Positions 43,621 to 52,710 of a stretch of 64,000 nt of DNA are shown piece after piece. Source of the stretch: Kushneria pakistanensis (GTDB lineage: Bacteria > Pseudomonadota > Gammaproteobacteria > Pseudomonadales > Halomonadaceae). The stretch spans positions 808,025 to 872,024 of the forward strand of contig NZ_BMZM01000002.1 of the NCBI RefSeq assembly GCF_014652795.1, given 5' to 3'. The notes under the pieces were generated by a model that worked only from the letters and a program-made list of their open reading frames with translations, made no database searches and had not been told where the DNA came from. Position 1 is the first letter of the stretch, and each line of letters begins with the position of its first letter. A program made the position numbers and the translations under genes.

Positions 43621-44091
43621 ATGGCCGTCCAGCCCCCCGTTGCCCAGGATGTTCGCCGCACCATGATCGCCGCCATTTTGCTGGGTATCGGCTTCATGGC
43701 GGCCATCGACGAGATCATCTTTCACCAGCTGCTGGCCTGGCACCACTTCATTGATACCGGCTCCACGGCGCTGGCGCTGGCCTCCGACGGCATCCTGCAT
43801 ACCATGGAGCTGGTGCTCTTCATTGTGGGTGCGTTCATGATGATCGAGCTGCACGGGCGTCGCGCCCAGGCCCCCGGCTATCGCGGTCCGGGCTTTCTGC
43901 TCGGCATGGGGGGCTTTCAGACCTTTGACGGCATCGTCGATCACAAGATTCTGGGACTTCATCAGGTGCGCTACGTCGAGCATGTCTGGCTTTATGACAT
44001 TGCCTGGATCGGTGCGGGCCTGATCCTGCTGGCGATTGGCTGGAAGCTTTTGCAGCGCGCCCGTCAGGGTCAGGCCACCAGCCAGCACTGA
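43621..44091 (+). CDS. DUF2243 membrane protein
   Basis: A 156-aa inner-membrane protein with four helices. Conserved histidines lie in IFHQLLAWHHF, ILHTMELVLF, DGIVDHKILGLHQVRY and VEHVWLYD, which is the DUF2243 pattern. The family often accompanies CtaG, as it does here (18-bp gap), suggesting a role in copper delivery or cytochrome oxidase assembly. CAGGAG precedes the ATG. Confidence 0.82.
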   Translation: MAVQPPVAQDVRRTMIAAILLGIGFMAAIDEIIFHQLLAWHHFIDTGSTALALASDGILHTMELVLFIVGAFMMIELHGRRAQAPGYRGPGFLLGMGGFQTFDGIVDHKILGLHQVRYVEHVWLYDIAWIGAGLILLAIGWKLLQRARQGQATSQH

Positions 44092-44109
44092 TCCGGCAGG
44101 GGCCTGCCC

Positions 44110-44931
44110 GTGACGTCACACTCGAGTCTGCACGACACCACCATGACCATGGGCGCGACCTCGGCGGTCGCGCTTTTGCTGATCGCGCTCGTGTGGCTGG
44201 CCTATCTCTCGGGCGTGTGGCGAACGCGCCGGCAAAAGCCCTGGCCCTGGTGGCGCACGCTGTTGTTCACCGCAGGCTGTGCAACGCTTGCCGTAGCCTT
44301 TTGGCCCTCACTGATGCACGCCGCGCATCAGGACGTGCGGATGCACATGGTGGTGCATCTGTTGCTGGGCATGTTTGCCCCGCTCGGGCTGGTGTTTGCA
44401 ACACCCATGACGCTTTTGCTGCGCAATCTGCCGTCCGGCGGTGGCCGGCGGCTGGTGCGCTTTCTCGGTACGTGGCCGATGCGTGTGCTGACCCACCCCG
44501 TGACGGCCGCGATACTGGATATCGGCGGCATGTATCTGCTCTACATGACCTCCCTTTATGCGCACAGCCTGCACACCCCCTGGCTTTCAAACGTCCTGCA
44601 TCTGCACTTCGTGATCTCGGGGGCGCTGTTTACCTGGGCGATTGCCGGGCCCGACCCGGCGCCGCATCGCCCGGGCTGGCGCACGCGCATGGCGGTGCTG
44701 TTCATTGCCATGGCCGCGCATGCAACGCTTGGCAAGCTCCTGTATGCGTTCGGCTTTCCCCGCGGCACCGGCGCCGATATCGAGGAGCTTCAGCAGGCGG
44801 CGGTGTGGATGTACTACTGGGGCGATCTGGCCGAGGCCGTGCTGGTGGCAGTCTTGATGCTGGCCTGGCTGCGCCGTCGCCGACGCATGGCGCGTCCTGC
44901 CGGTGCAGCATCTGACATGCGTCCGAGCTGA
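44110..44931 (+). CDS. CtaG-family cytochrome oxidase assembly factor (caa3 type)
   Basis: A 273-aa inner-membrane protein with seven helices. Family motifs with metal-liganding histidines include MHMVVHLLLGMFAPLGLVFATPMTLLLR and HTPWLSNVLHLHFVISGALFTWAIAGPDP. Caa3-type CtaG supports copper-centre insertion in terminal oxidases. It starts with GTG 44110, 18 bp after the DUF2243 gene. The ccm operon begins 130 bp downstream, so respiratory assembly genes are clustered. Confidence 0.85.
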   Translation: MTSHSSLHDTTMTMGATSAVALLLIALVWLAYLSGVWRTRRQKPWPWWRTLLFTAGCATLAVAFWPSLMHAAHQDVRMHMVVHLLLGMFAPLGLVFATPMTLLLRNLPSGGGRRLVRFLGTWPMRVLTHPVTAAILDIGGMYLLYMTSLYAHSLHTPWLSNVLHLHFVISGALFTWAIAGPDPAPHRPGWRTRMAVLFIAMAAHATLGKLLYAFGFPRGTGADIEELQQAAVWMYYWGDLAEAVLVAVLMLAWLRRRRRMARPAGAASDMRPS

Positions 44932-45061
44932 ATTGCACCGTGGCGGGTCGATGATCGCGGCAAAATGGCGTAGACTGCGCCGCAAATTCCTTACCCCCTT
45001 TATGACCCGTGCGCCAGCCTGACACTGCGCGCGATCATGACGATACCGTGCGGGCCCCGTC

Positions 45062-45727
45062 TTGCAACTCGACACCCTAAAGCTTGGCTGCGAGCGCGAT
45101 GAGCGCTGGCTCTTCAGCGATCTTGACTGGCAGATCCGCTCGGGGGAGCTGTGGCGGATCGAAGGCCCCAACGGGTCGGGCAAGACCACGCTGTTGCGCA
45201 TTCTTTCCGGTCAGATGGCAGATTATACCGGCACGCTGTTATGGCAGGGCGAGCCGCTTGCCCGTTGTCGCGAGGCCTTCATGGCCTCGATGCTCTACAT
45301 CGGTCATCGTCCGGGGATCAAAAAGGCCCTCACCGCGCTGGAAAATCTGGACTGGTATCAGGCCATGAGCGCGTTTGAAAAGCGTCGTGGCGTACGCCGC
45401 GACGCCTGCTTTCAGGCGCTTGCCGAGGTCGGGCTGGCGGGCTTTGAAGAGACGCCGGTGGAGAATCTTTCGGCCGGTCAGCAGCGCCGCGTGGCGCTGG
45501 CCCGACTGGCGCTGGGGCATCAGCGGCTCTGGATCCTCGATGAGCCCTTCACCGCGATCGACCGTGCCGGTGTACGCCAGCTGGAAGGCTGGATGATGGC
45601 GCACTGTCGGGCCGGCGGCAGCGTCGTGGTGACCTCGCATCATGACAGCGGGGAACTTTTGCCCTCTTCAGGTGTTCTTAAGAATCTTCGTTTTGATGGT
45701 CAGGGGGGCGTGCACGTTGACTGCTGA
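45062..45727 (+). CDS. ccmA: CcmA, heme exporter ATP-binding subunit
   Basis: The ATPase of the CcmABCD complex that frees holo-CcmE during System I cytochrome c maturation. The 221-aa protein has Walker A GPNGSGKTT (35-43), signature LSAGQ (136-140) and Walker B LWILDEP (156-162). Translation starts at TTG 45062, the only start that keeps the first beta strand. It overlaps ccmB by 11 bp and opens the nine-gene operon. Confidence 0.92.
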   Translation: MQLDTLKLGCERDERWLFSDLDWQIRSGELWRIEGPNGSGKTTLLRILSGQMADYTGTLLWQGEPLARCREAFMASMLYIGHRPGIKKALTALENLDWYQAMSAFEKRRGVRRDACFQALAEVGLAGFEETPVENLSAGQQRRVALARLALGHQRLWILDEPFTAIDRAGVRQLEGWMMAHCRAGGSVVVTSHHDSGELLPSSGVLKNLRFDGQGGVHVDC

Positions 45728-46439
45728 GCGCGCCGATACTGATCGTGTCCTTGATGCCCTGCCGGGGCTCTGGCAGGGGTTTTCGGCCACGCTGATTCGC
45801 GACTGCCGGCTGCGCTTTCGACGGCGCAGCGAGCTGGCCAATCCGCTGATCTTCTTTGCGCTGGTCGTCACGCTCTTTCCATTGGGACTGGCGCCCGACA
45901 GCACGCTGCTCTCCGGTATTGCCCCGGGGCTTTTGTGGGTGGCGGCGCTGCTGGCGGTACTGCTGTCGCTCGATGGTCTGTTTCGTGATGATTTTGACGA
46001 CGGCACGCTCGAGCAGCTGTTGCTGGCGCCACAGCCGGCGGGCGTGCTGGTGCTGGCCAAGATCGTGGCGCACTGGCTGACCACCGGCCTGCCACTGGCG
46101 CTGGCCTCGCCGCTGCTGGGCATCATGCTCTCGCTGCCGGGGCACAGCATGGGCATCTTGATGAGCACGCTGCTGCTGGGCTCGGCCACGCTGAGCCTGG
46201 TCGGTGCCATCGGCGCGGCACTGACCGTGGGGCTCAGACGCGGCGGCGTTTTGCTGTCGCTGCTGATTCTGCCGCTTTATACGCCGGTGCTGATCTTTGG
46301 TGCCGGTACCGTGCGGCTGGCGGTAGAAGGGGCGCCGCTCGCCCCCTGGCTGGCGCTCATGGGCGCCATGCTTGCCCTGTCACTGCTGGCTGCCCCCTGG
46401 GCGGCGGCCGCTGCCCTGAAACTCTCGCTTGATGGCTGA
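45717..46439 (+). CDS. ccmB: CcmB, heme exporter permease subunit
   Basis: A six-helix inner-membrane partner of CcmA. RRSELANPLIFFALVVTLFPLGLAPDSTLL and LLAPQPAGVLVLAKIVAHWLTTGLPLALASPLLG match CcmB. The frame stays open upstream into ccmA, but TTG 45717, preceded by a G-rich motif, gives 240 aa, close to the E. coli length (220). The N-terminal extension of about 15 residues is slightly longer than usual. Confidence 0.88.
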   Translation: MTAERADTDRVLDALPGLWQGFSATLIRDCRLRFRRRSELANPLIFFALVVTLFPLGLAPDSTLLSGIAPGLLWVAALLAVLLSLDGLFRDDFDDGTLEQLLLAPQPAGVLVLAKIVAHWLTTGLPLALASPLLGIMLSLPGHSMGILMSTLLLGSATLSLVGAIGAALTVGLRRGGVLLSLLILPLYTPVLIFGAGTVRLAVEGAPLAPWLALMGAMLALSLLAAPWAAAAALKLSLDG

Positions 46440-46478
46440 TCCAGCCCGAGCCGACCTGAACAACGCTGACCGATAATC

Positions 46479-47228
46479 ATGTGGCCCATCATTCATAAAC
46501 TTGGCTCCCCAAAATGGTTTTACACCATGAGCGGGCGCTGGCTGCCGTTTCTCTGGGGAATCGGTGCGCTTCTGATCACCGTTGGCAGTCTCTGGGGGCT
46601 GGCGTTTGCGCCGCCCGATTACCAGCAGGGCGACAGCTTTCGCATCATCTATGTACACGTGCCGGCCGCCATCGTGGCGCAGTCGTGCTTTGCCATGATG
46701 GCACTGTGCAGCCTGATCTTTCTGGTCTGGCGCATCAAGCTGGCCGACATGGCTGCAGGCGCGGCCGCCCCTCTTGGCGCAGCGATGACCTTCGGGGCGC
46801 TCTTTTCCGGCGCCATCTGGGGTGTGCCGACCTGGGGCACCTGGTGGGTGTGGGACGCGCGTCTGACCTCGATGCTGCTGCTGCTCTTTATCTATCTGGG
46901 CATCATGGCGTTGCGTGGCGCCTTTGCCAGCCGCGATGGTGGCGCGCGGGCGGCCGCCATTCTCACCCTGGTAGGCGTGATCAACCTGCCGATCATCAAG
47001 TATTCGGTGGTGTGGTGGAACACGCTGCATCAGGGCGCCACCTTCAGCATTACCGAAAAGCCGGCCATGCCGATGAGCATGTGGCTGCCGCTGCTGATCA
47101 TGGTGCTGGGGTTCTATCTGCTGTTTGCCGCCGTCACGGTGGCGCGCACGCGCAACGAGATCATCAGACGCCAGCCGAGTGCCCGCTGGGTGCGTGCGCT
47201 GGCAAAAGGAGGGCGTCATGGCCTTTGA
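46479..47228 (+). CDS. ccmC: CcmC, heme-handling protein
   Basis: A six-helix inner-membrane protein that presents heme to CcmE. The tryptophan-rich WGTWWVWD motif is at 119-126 and the two axial heme histidines are H60 and H184, the same numbers as in E. coli CcmC. Length (249 aa) is normal. It overlaps ccmD by 11 bp. Confidence 0.95.
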   Translation: MWPIIHKLGSPKWFYTMSGRWLPFLWGIGALLITVGSLWGLAFAPPDYQQGDSFRIIYVHVPAAIVAQSCFAMMALCSLIFLVWRIKLADMAAGAAAPLGAAMTFGALFSGAIWGVPTWGTWWVWDARLTSMLLLLFIYLGIMALRGAFASRDGGARAAAILTLVGVINLPIIKYSVVWWNTLHQGATFSITEKPAMPMSMWLPLLIMVLGFYLLFAAVTVARTRNEIIRRQPSARWVRALAKGGRHGL

Positions 47229-47433
47229 TTCCCTGGCCGACTTCTGGGCGATGAACGGCTACGCCGCCTATGTCTGGCCGGCCTTTATCGTGGTACTGGG
47301 CGCGCTGGTGACGTTTGCCCTGGTGAGCGTTATCGAGCAGCGCCGGCTGCTGCGGCATGTGGCAGCACTGGAACGCCGCGAGGCGCGACGTCCGGCGCGA
47401 TCAACGACCGCGACCGATGAGGAGATGTCATGA
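47218..47433 (+). CDS. ccmD: CcmD, small heme exporter subunit
   Basis: A 71-aa single-helix protein (membrane segment about 19-40) with a basic cytoplasmic tail. It has the CcmD start pattern [21 protein letters not shown]. It stabilises the CcmABC-CcmE interaction. It overlaps ccmC by 11 bp and ccmE by four bases. Confidence 0.9.
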   Translation: MAFDSLADFWAMNGYAAYVWPAFIVVLGALVTFALVSVIEQRRLLRHVAALERREARRPARSTTATDEEMS

Positions 47434-47927
47434 ATCCGCGCCGTCGACAACGCTTGATCATCATTGTGGTGCTGGTGGCACTGGCAGGCATTGCCATTGG
47501 CCTGACGCTCTATTCGCTGCGCGCCAACATGAACCTCTTTTACTCCCCGACCCAGATCAGTGCGGGCGAGGCGCCCGTCGGGCGTTCGCTGCGTGCCGGC
47601 GGCGTGGTGCGTGACGACAGCGTCCAGCGCGACCAGCAGACGCTGGATGTGACCTTTACCGTGACCGACTTCGAAGAGGATGTGCCGGTGCACTATCGCG
47701 GCATCCTGCCGGATCTCTTCCGGGAAGGGCAGGGGGTGGTCATCGTCGGTACGCTCAACGAGCGCGGCTGGCTCGAGGCCAGTGAGGTGCTGGCCAAGCA
47801 CGACGAAAACTACATGCCCCCGGAAGTGGATGGCGCGCTCAAGGCCGCCGAGGCCCGCAAGGCAATTCCCTCCGAGGCATTGTCGAGTACCGCTGCCACG
47901 ACAGGCGGCAATGATGAACGTTTTTGA
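47430..47927 (+). CDS. ccmE: CcmE, heme chaperone
   Basis: A membrane-anchored periplasmic OB-fold protein of 165 aa that carries heme covalently. The heme-binding histidine is H124 in [12 protein letters not shown], with Y128 as axial ligand. One N-terminal helix (about 8-28) anchors it. RVGGLRxG-type motif appears as [10 protein letters not shown]. It overlaps ccmD and lies 12 bp before ccmF. Confidence 0.95.
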   Translation: MNPRRRQRLIIIVVLVALAGIAIGLTLYSLRANMNLFYSPTQISAGEAPVGRSLRAGGVVRDDSVQRDQQTLDVTFTVTDFEEDVPVHYRGILPDLFREGQGVVIVGTLNERGWLEASEVLAKHDENYMPPEVDGALKAAEARKAIPSEALSSTAATTGGNDERF

Positions 47928-47939
47928 GATACACCCGCC

Positions 47940-49913
47940 ATGTTGATTCAGATTCTGCCCGAGATCGGGCTTTACGCCATGATACTGGCGCTCGCCATGG
48001 CATTGGTGCAGGCCATCGTGCCGCTGGCCGGCAGCGTGACGCGCCGGGCGCTGTGGATGAGCTATGCCGGCCCCATGGCCTGGGGGCAGGCACTTTTTCT
48101 GCTGGTGGCCTTTGTCTGTCTGGCGCTGGGCTTTTTGTTCAATGATTTCAGCGTGGCCTACATCGCCAACAACGCCAATTCAAACCTGCCCTGGTATTAT
48201 CGCCTGAGTGCGGTCTGGGGCGGTCATGAAGGCTCGGTGCTGCTGTGGTCGATGATGATGGCCTTCTGGGGACTGGCCGTCAGTCTCTTTTCGCGCAACC
48301 TGCCGCGCGACATGCTGGCGCGCGTGCTGTCGGTACTGGGCATGATCAACGCAGGCTTTCTGCTGTTTATCCTGGTCACCTCCAGCCCGTTTGAGCGCAT
48401 CCTGCCGGTGCCACCACTGGACGGCGCCGATCTCAATCCGCTGCTGCAGGACCCGGGGCTGATCGTGCATCCGCCGATGCTCTACATGGGCTACGTGGGT
48501 TTCTCGGTGGCCTTTGCGTTTGCGCTTGCAGCGCTCATGGGCGGGCGCCTGGATGCGGCCTGGACGCGCTGGGCGCGCCCCTGGACGAATCTTGCCTGGG
48601 CGTTTTTGAGCGTGGGCATTGCGCTGGGCAGCTGGTGGGCCTATTACGAGCTGGGCTGGGGCGGCTGGTGGTTCTGGGACCCGGTCGAAAACGCCTCACT
48701 GATGCCCTGGCTTGCCGGCACGGCGCTGATGCACTCACTGGCGGTGACCGAAAAGCGCGGCGGCTTCAAGAGCTGGACGGTATTGCTGGCGATTGTCACC
48801 TTCTCGCTGTCACTGCTGGGTACCTTTCTGGTGCGCTCAGGCGTTTTGACCTCGGTCCACGCCTTTGCCAACGATCCTTCCCGCGGCACATTCATTCTGA
48901 TTCTGCTGGGGCTGACCGTGGGCGGCTCGCTCGCGCTTTATGCCCTTCGTGCGCCCAGGGTCAAAAGTCCGCTCGGCTTTGGCTGGCTGTCGCGTGACGC
49001 CATGCTGCTGTTCAACAATATCCTGCTGCTGGTGATGACGGTGACCGTGCTTTTGGGCACGCTCTATCCGCTCATTCTCGACAGTCTGGATCTGGGCAGG
49101 ATCTCGGTGGGACCGCCCTATTTCAACGCCCTGATCGTACCCCTGACCGTAGCGCTGGGCCTTTTCATGGGCGCAGGACCGGTAGCACGCTGGAAGCAGA
49201 TGAATGCGCGGGAACTGATCCGCCGGCTGTGGCTGAGTGCGATCGTGTCGCTTGTGTTCGCGCTTTCCATTCCCTGGCTCTATGACGGCGCCTGGTCGCT
49301 GCCGGTCAGCCTTGGACTGCTGGTGGCGGCGTGGATCGTGATCCCGCTGGCGCGCGAGCCGCTGACGCTGATACGCCGCTTTGGCCTGCGTGGGCCGGGC
49401 AAGCTCTCGCGCAGCCACTACGGCATGGTGCTGGGCCATATCGGCATGGCAGTGACCATCGTCGGGGTGACCATGGTGTCCAACTACGATCATGCCGACA
49501 ACGTGCGCATGAGCCCGGGGCGCTCGGTCGAGGTGGGTGGCTACAGCTTTACCATGACCCAGCTCAACGAGACGCGTGGCCCCAATTACGTCAGCGACCG
49601 CGCCACCATCAGGGTCACGCAGGGAGACCGGCTGGTGACGTTGCTGCATCCGGAGAAACGCTTTTTCACCACCCGACGTCAGGCGATGACCGAAACCGCG
49701 CTGGACAATGGCCTGACCCGTGACCTTTACGTGGCGATGGGCGAGGCGCTGGATGACGGCGAGTCCTGGGCAATGCGTATCCAGGTCAAGCCCTTCGTGC
49801 GCTGGCTGTGGCTGGGAGCACTTCTGATGGCGGCAGGTGGCATTCTGGCCGTGTGTGACAAGCGCTATCGCCACCGCAGCCGAACCCGGCAGACCATGGA
49901 GGCCCGCACATGA
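47940..49913 (+). CDS. ccmF: CcmF, cytochrome c heme lyase subunit
   Basis: A 657-aa, roughly 15-helix membrane protein that, with CcmH/CcmI, ligates heme to apocytochrome c. The WWD domain is GWGGWWFWDPVENASLMPWL, flanked by conserved histidines (GGHEGSVLLW, HSLAVTEKRGGFKSW). Length is typical for CcmF. Its stop overlaps ccmG by four bases (ATGA). Confidence 0.95.
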   Translation: MLIQILPEIGLYAMILALAMALVQAIVPLAGSVTRRALWMSYAGPMAWGQALFLLVAFVCLALGFLFNDFSVAYIANNANSNLPWYYRLSAVWGGHEGSVLLWSMMMAFWGLAVSLFSRNLPRDMLARVLSVLGMINAGFLLFILVTSSPFERILPVPPLDGADLNPLLQDPGLIVHPPMLYMGYVGFSVAFAFALAALMGGRLDAAWTRWARPWTNLAWAFLSVGIALGSWWAYYELGWGGWWFWDPVENASLMPWLAGTALMHSLAVTEKRGGFKSWTVLLAIVTFSLSLLGTFLVRSGVLTSVHAFANDPSRGTFILILLGLTVGGSLALYALRAPRVKSPLGFGWLSRDAMLLFNNILLLVMTVTVLLGTLYPLILDSLDLGRISVGPPYFNALIVPLTVALGLFMGAGPVARWKQMNARELIRRLWLSAIVSLVFALSIPWLYDGAWSLPVSLGLLVAAWIVIPLAREPLTLIRRFGLRGPGKLSRSHYGMVLGHIGMAVTIVGVTMVSNYDHADNVRMSPGRSVEVGGYSFTMTQLNETRGPNYVSDRATIRVTQGDRLVTLLHPEKRFFTTRRQAMTETALDNGLTRDLYVAMGEALDDGESWAMRIQVKPFVRWLWLGALLMAAGGILAVCDKRYRHRSRTRQTMEART

Positions 49914-50437
49914 AGAAACGCTACTGGCTGTTCGTACCGCTGATGCTCTTTGTGGTGCTGGCACTGCTGCTCTGGCAGGGACTGGGGCGTGATCCCTCGA
50001 CGCGTGATTCGGCGCTTCTGGAAAAGCCCTTTCCGGCGTTTTCGCTGACCACGCTGGAAGACCCCGACAGAGTGGTGGATGCCTCGCTGCTGGAAGGACA
50101 GGTCACGCTGGTCAATGTCTGGGGCGAATGGTGCCCGACCTGCAAGCGCGAGATGCCGCAGCTGCTGGCGTTGAAGGAACGTGGCGTACATCTGGTCGGG
50201 GTGGATTACAAGGATACCCGCGAGAAGGGACGTGCCTTTCTCGACGAGTTCGGCAACCCCTTTGCGCTCAATATCTTCGACCCGGAAGGCGGGCTCGGCT
50301 TTGATCTGGGCGTCTATGGCGCGCCGGAGTCCTTTGTCGTCGATGCAAAAGGCAACATCCGCTATCACCACACGGGCTATATCACGCCCGAGGATATCGA
50401 TGACGTGATCATGCCGGAGATCGAGCGATGGCAGTAA
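49910..50437 (+). CDS. ccmG: CcmG/DsbE, thiol:disulfide reductant
   Basis: A membrane-tethered periplasmic thioredoxin-fold protein of 175 aa that keeps the apocytochrome CxxCH thiols reduced. The anchor is residues 4-23 and the active site is WCPTC (C75, C78); GVYGAPESFVVD contains the cis-proline. It overlaps ccmF by four bases and ccmH by ten. Confidence 0.95.
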   Translation: MKKRYWLFVPLMLFVVLALLLWQGLGRDPSTRDSALLEKPFPAFSLTTLEDPDRVVDASLLEGQVTLVNVWGEWCPTCKREMPQLLALKERGVHLVGVDYKDTREKGRAFLDEFGNPFALNIFDPEGGLGFDLGVYGAPESFVVDAKGNIRYHHTGYITPEDIDDVIMPEIERWQ

Positions 50438-50931
50438 CCCCGAGAGGGCTGGTGCTGGCCCTGGTCGCCGCGGCGCTGGTGCTGCTGGCCGGTGGCGCCG
50501 GGGCGAATGACCTGCACCGCTTTGACAACCCGGCCCTGCAGACGCGCTACGACGATCTGACCGCGACGCTTCGCTGTCCCAAGTGTGAGAATCAGGCGAT
50601 CGGTGATTCCAATTCGCCCATTGCCGGTGACATGCGTGGCTATGTGGCGCGCGCGCTGGCGCGTGGCGACAGCGATGACGACATCCGCCAGGCCATGGTC
50701 GCGCGCTTTGGCGACTACGTGCTGTATCGCCCGCGTCTTGAGTGGCGCACCATCGCCCTCTGGGCCGGTCCCGGCGTGGTTGTGCTGCTGGGCCTTCTGG
50801 CCATTGGCGCGCTGATCCGGTCGCGTCGCGGCGAGCGTGTTGAAGCCCTCAATCGCGAAGAGCGACAGCGGCTCGAGACGCTGCTGTCGCGCCATCAAAG
50901 CCCGGACGATCAGGACAGGAGTCATCAATGA
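50428..50931 (+). CDS. ccmH: CcmH, apocytochrome thiol reductase
   Basis: A 167-aa periplasmic protein with a signal peptide (about 1-26), a short three-helix domain holding LRCPKCENQAIGDSNSPIAGDMR, and a C-terminal membrane anchor. The family motif is usually LRCxxCQNQ; here Glu replaces the first Gln. It overlaps ccmI by four bases. In this operon CcmH and CcmI are separate genes, as in pseudomonads. Confidence 0.93.
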   Translation: MAVTPRGLVLALVAAALVLLAGGAGANDLHRFDNPALQTRYDDLTATLRCPKCENQAIGDSNSPIAGDMRGYVARALARGDSDDDIRQAMVARFGDYVLYRPRLEWRTIALWAGPGVVVLLGLLAIGALIRSRRGERVEALNREERQRLETLLSRHQSPDDQDRSHQ

Positions 50932-51821
50932 CAGCGTTATGGGTAGGCCTTGGTCTGTTGCTGATGACGGCCATTATTCTGTTGCTGCTGCCGCTGTGGC
51001 GCAGTCGGCGTCTTTTGGCGGCGCAGTCGGCGCTGGAGGCGCACGACGATGATGCCCGCGACAACGTCAGCGTCTTTCGTGACCGGCTGGCAGGACTGGA
51101 TGAGGAACTCTCGCATGGCGAGATCGATCAGGCGCGCTATGACACCCGGCGCCTGGAGCTTGAGCGCGATCTGCTCGCCGATACCGAAGGGCAGACGCCC
51201 CGGGGGATGAAGTCGGCCTACAGTGGCCTGTGGCTGACGGGCATTGTGGTCGTTGTCGTGGGCTTTGGTTCGCTGTACGCCTATCACCGTGAGGGCAGCG
51301 TGGATGATCTCCTGCTGTATCAGGCCCGTGCACAGGTGGAGCAAGACGGCGGCCAGCCGGCGCAGTTTATCGCACGCTTTGAACAGGAGGCGCGCAGGCA
51401 GCCGGACAATCCCAACGTCTGGGGCGCGCTCTATCCGCTTTATCGCGACAGCCAGCAGTATGGCAAGGCCGATCATGCCCTGATCCGACTGATCGAACTC
51501 AAGGGCAGGGAACCGGCTCTATTGTCGGAGCTTGCACAGATTCGCTTTGTTGAAAACGATCGTCGCATGAATGACGACATCCAGACGCTGACCGACGAAG
51601 TGCTGGCCATGGATCCGCGCCAGCCCACGGTGCACGGGCTGCTGGGCTTTACCGCCTTCAGTGCGGGTAACTATCAGGGCGCGATTGATCACTGGCGCAC
51701 CGCGATCGCGGGCAGTGATGATGAAGGCAGTCAAAAGGCGCTGCGTCAGGCGATGGCAACCGCCAGGCAGAGAATGGGACCGGTCGCCGATACTGATGCG
51801 GCACAGTCATCCGACGAATAA
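50928..51821 (+). CDS. ccmI: CcmI, apocytochrome chaperone with TPR domain
   Basis: A 297-aa membrane protein: helix 1 (about 4-22), a cytoplasmic coiled-coil-like loop (about 35-85, DNVSVFRDRLAGLDEELSHGEIDQARYDTRRLELERDLL), helix 2 (about 102-122), and a periplasmic TPR domain that binds the C-terminus of apocytochrome c. It is shorter than many CcmI/CycH proteins but complete. It ends the ccmABCDEFGHI operon. Confidence 0.9.
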   Translation: MTALWVGLGLLLMTAIILLLLPLWRSRRLLAAQSALEAHDDDARDNVSVFRDRLAGLDEELSHGEIDQARYDTRRLELERDLLADTEGQTPRGMKSAYSGLWLTGIVVVVVGFGSLYAYHREGSVDDLLLYQARAQVEQDGGQPAQFIARFEQEARRQPDNPNVWGALYPLYRDSQQYGKADHALIRLIELKGREPALLSELAQIRFVENDRRMNDDIQTLTDEVLAMDPRQPTVHGLLGFTAFSAGNYQGAIDHWRTAIAGSDDEGSQKALRQAMATARQRMGPVADTDAAQSSDE

Positions 51822-51940
51822 AGCAGTAAAAGGCTGCCTGTGAAAGGGCATGATTTAATGAAGTGACAGGGCGTTATTGCCGCCAAAAATAAAAAGTAAC
51901 AGACAATAAAGGGAAGGAATTATCACTTTATGACAGCGAT

Positions 51941-51969
51941 AAAGGGCAGGCCGGACAGCGCCGGCCTGC
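51941..51969 (-). terminator. Terminator of the second DUF892 gene
   Basis: GCAGGCCGG (51946-51954) pairs with CCGGCCTGC (51961-51969) around a 6-base loop and is followed on the minus strand by CCTTT. It begins 13 bp after the stop. Confidence 0.65.
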
Positions 51970-51981
51970 TCCTGAAAAATA

Positions 51982-52473
51982 TCAACCGGCCTTCTGGTTG
52001 ACGTCATTTTTGGCCAGCGTGCTCAGCTTTTCATCCGTGCTTTCTTCTTCCTTGAGTGTCTCTGCCAGCAGGTTCTTGGCATCCGTATAGCCAAGCTGTC
52101 CTGCCAGCGCACACAGGGTGCCGTAGGCGGCAATTTCAAAGTGCTCCACCTTCTGTACGGCACCAATCAGGGCGGCGTCCAGCAGCGGGCCGCGCTCGAT
52201 GTTGTCGATCAGATCCTGTGATTCTTCGATCAAGCTTTCCATTGGGTAGCACTTGATGCGCTTGAGACGCAGGCTTTCTACGCTATCAACGACCTGCTCA
52301 AGACGTTCGACCTGGCCGCGCGTCTCTTCCAGATGCGTCTGGAAGGCTTCGGACAGCTGTTGATTGTCGGTCGCTTTGGCAAGCTTTGGCAGCGCTTTGG
52401 TAATCTGCCTTTCAGCGTTGTTAACTTCTGACAATAAACGAATAAAAAGCTGCTCGGCATTTTTAATCTGCAT
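51982..52473 (-). CDS. DUF892 ferritin-like protein (YciF type)
   Basis: A 163-aa helical protein of the YciF/DUF892 family. EQLFIRLLSEVNNAERQITKALPKLAKA, HLEETRGQVERLEQVVDS and VEHFEIAAYGTLCALAGQLG are the family's acid/His helices for a di-metal centre. It is more typical of YciF than the paralogue at 2587-3099 and is encoded alone. Members are linked to general stress; no reaction is proven. Confidence 0.88.
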   Translation of the reverse strand: MQIKNAEQLFIRLLSEVNNAERQITKALPKLAKATDNQQLSEAFQTHLEETRGQVERLEQVVDSVESLRLKRIKCYPMESLIEESQDLIDNIERGPLLDAALIGAVQKVEHFEIAAYGTLCALAGQLGYTDAKNLLAETLKEEESTDEKLSTLAKNDVNQKAG

Positions 52474-52710
52474 GAAGCTCTCCAGTATTTAACCTGTGTT
52501 TTATAAGGGCACAAGCCCAGGGTACAGATAAAACATGGCAGAAAAATGCGGCAAATAAAGCGAACGTGATCCGAAATCTTCTTTTATAGAGACAGGTTAA
52601 TGTGCTGGCAAAATCACTTTCAATGGCGTCGGTCATTGCCTGCCAGAATCAGAGTCGTGTTGTCCGTGGGTCGCCTTTGCTGATGATGCGGGCTTTAACG
52701 TTGCGCCCTG

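Noticed and set aside
48837-49964. 375-codon open frame antisense to ccmF
   Set aside because: It is a shadow frame; ccmF has the WWD motif and operon context.
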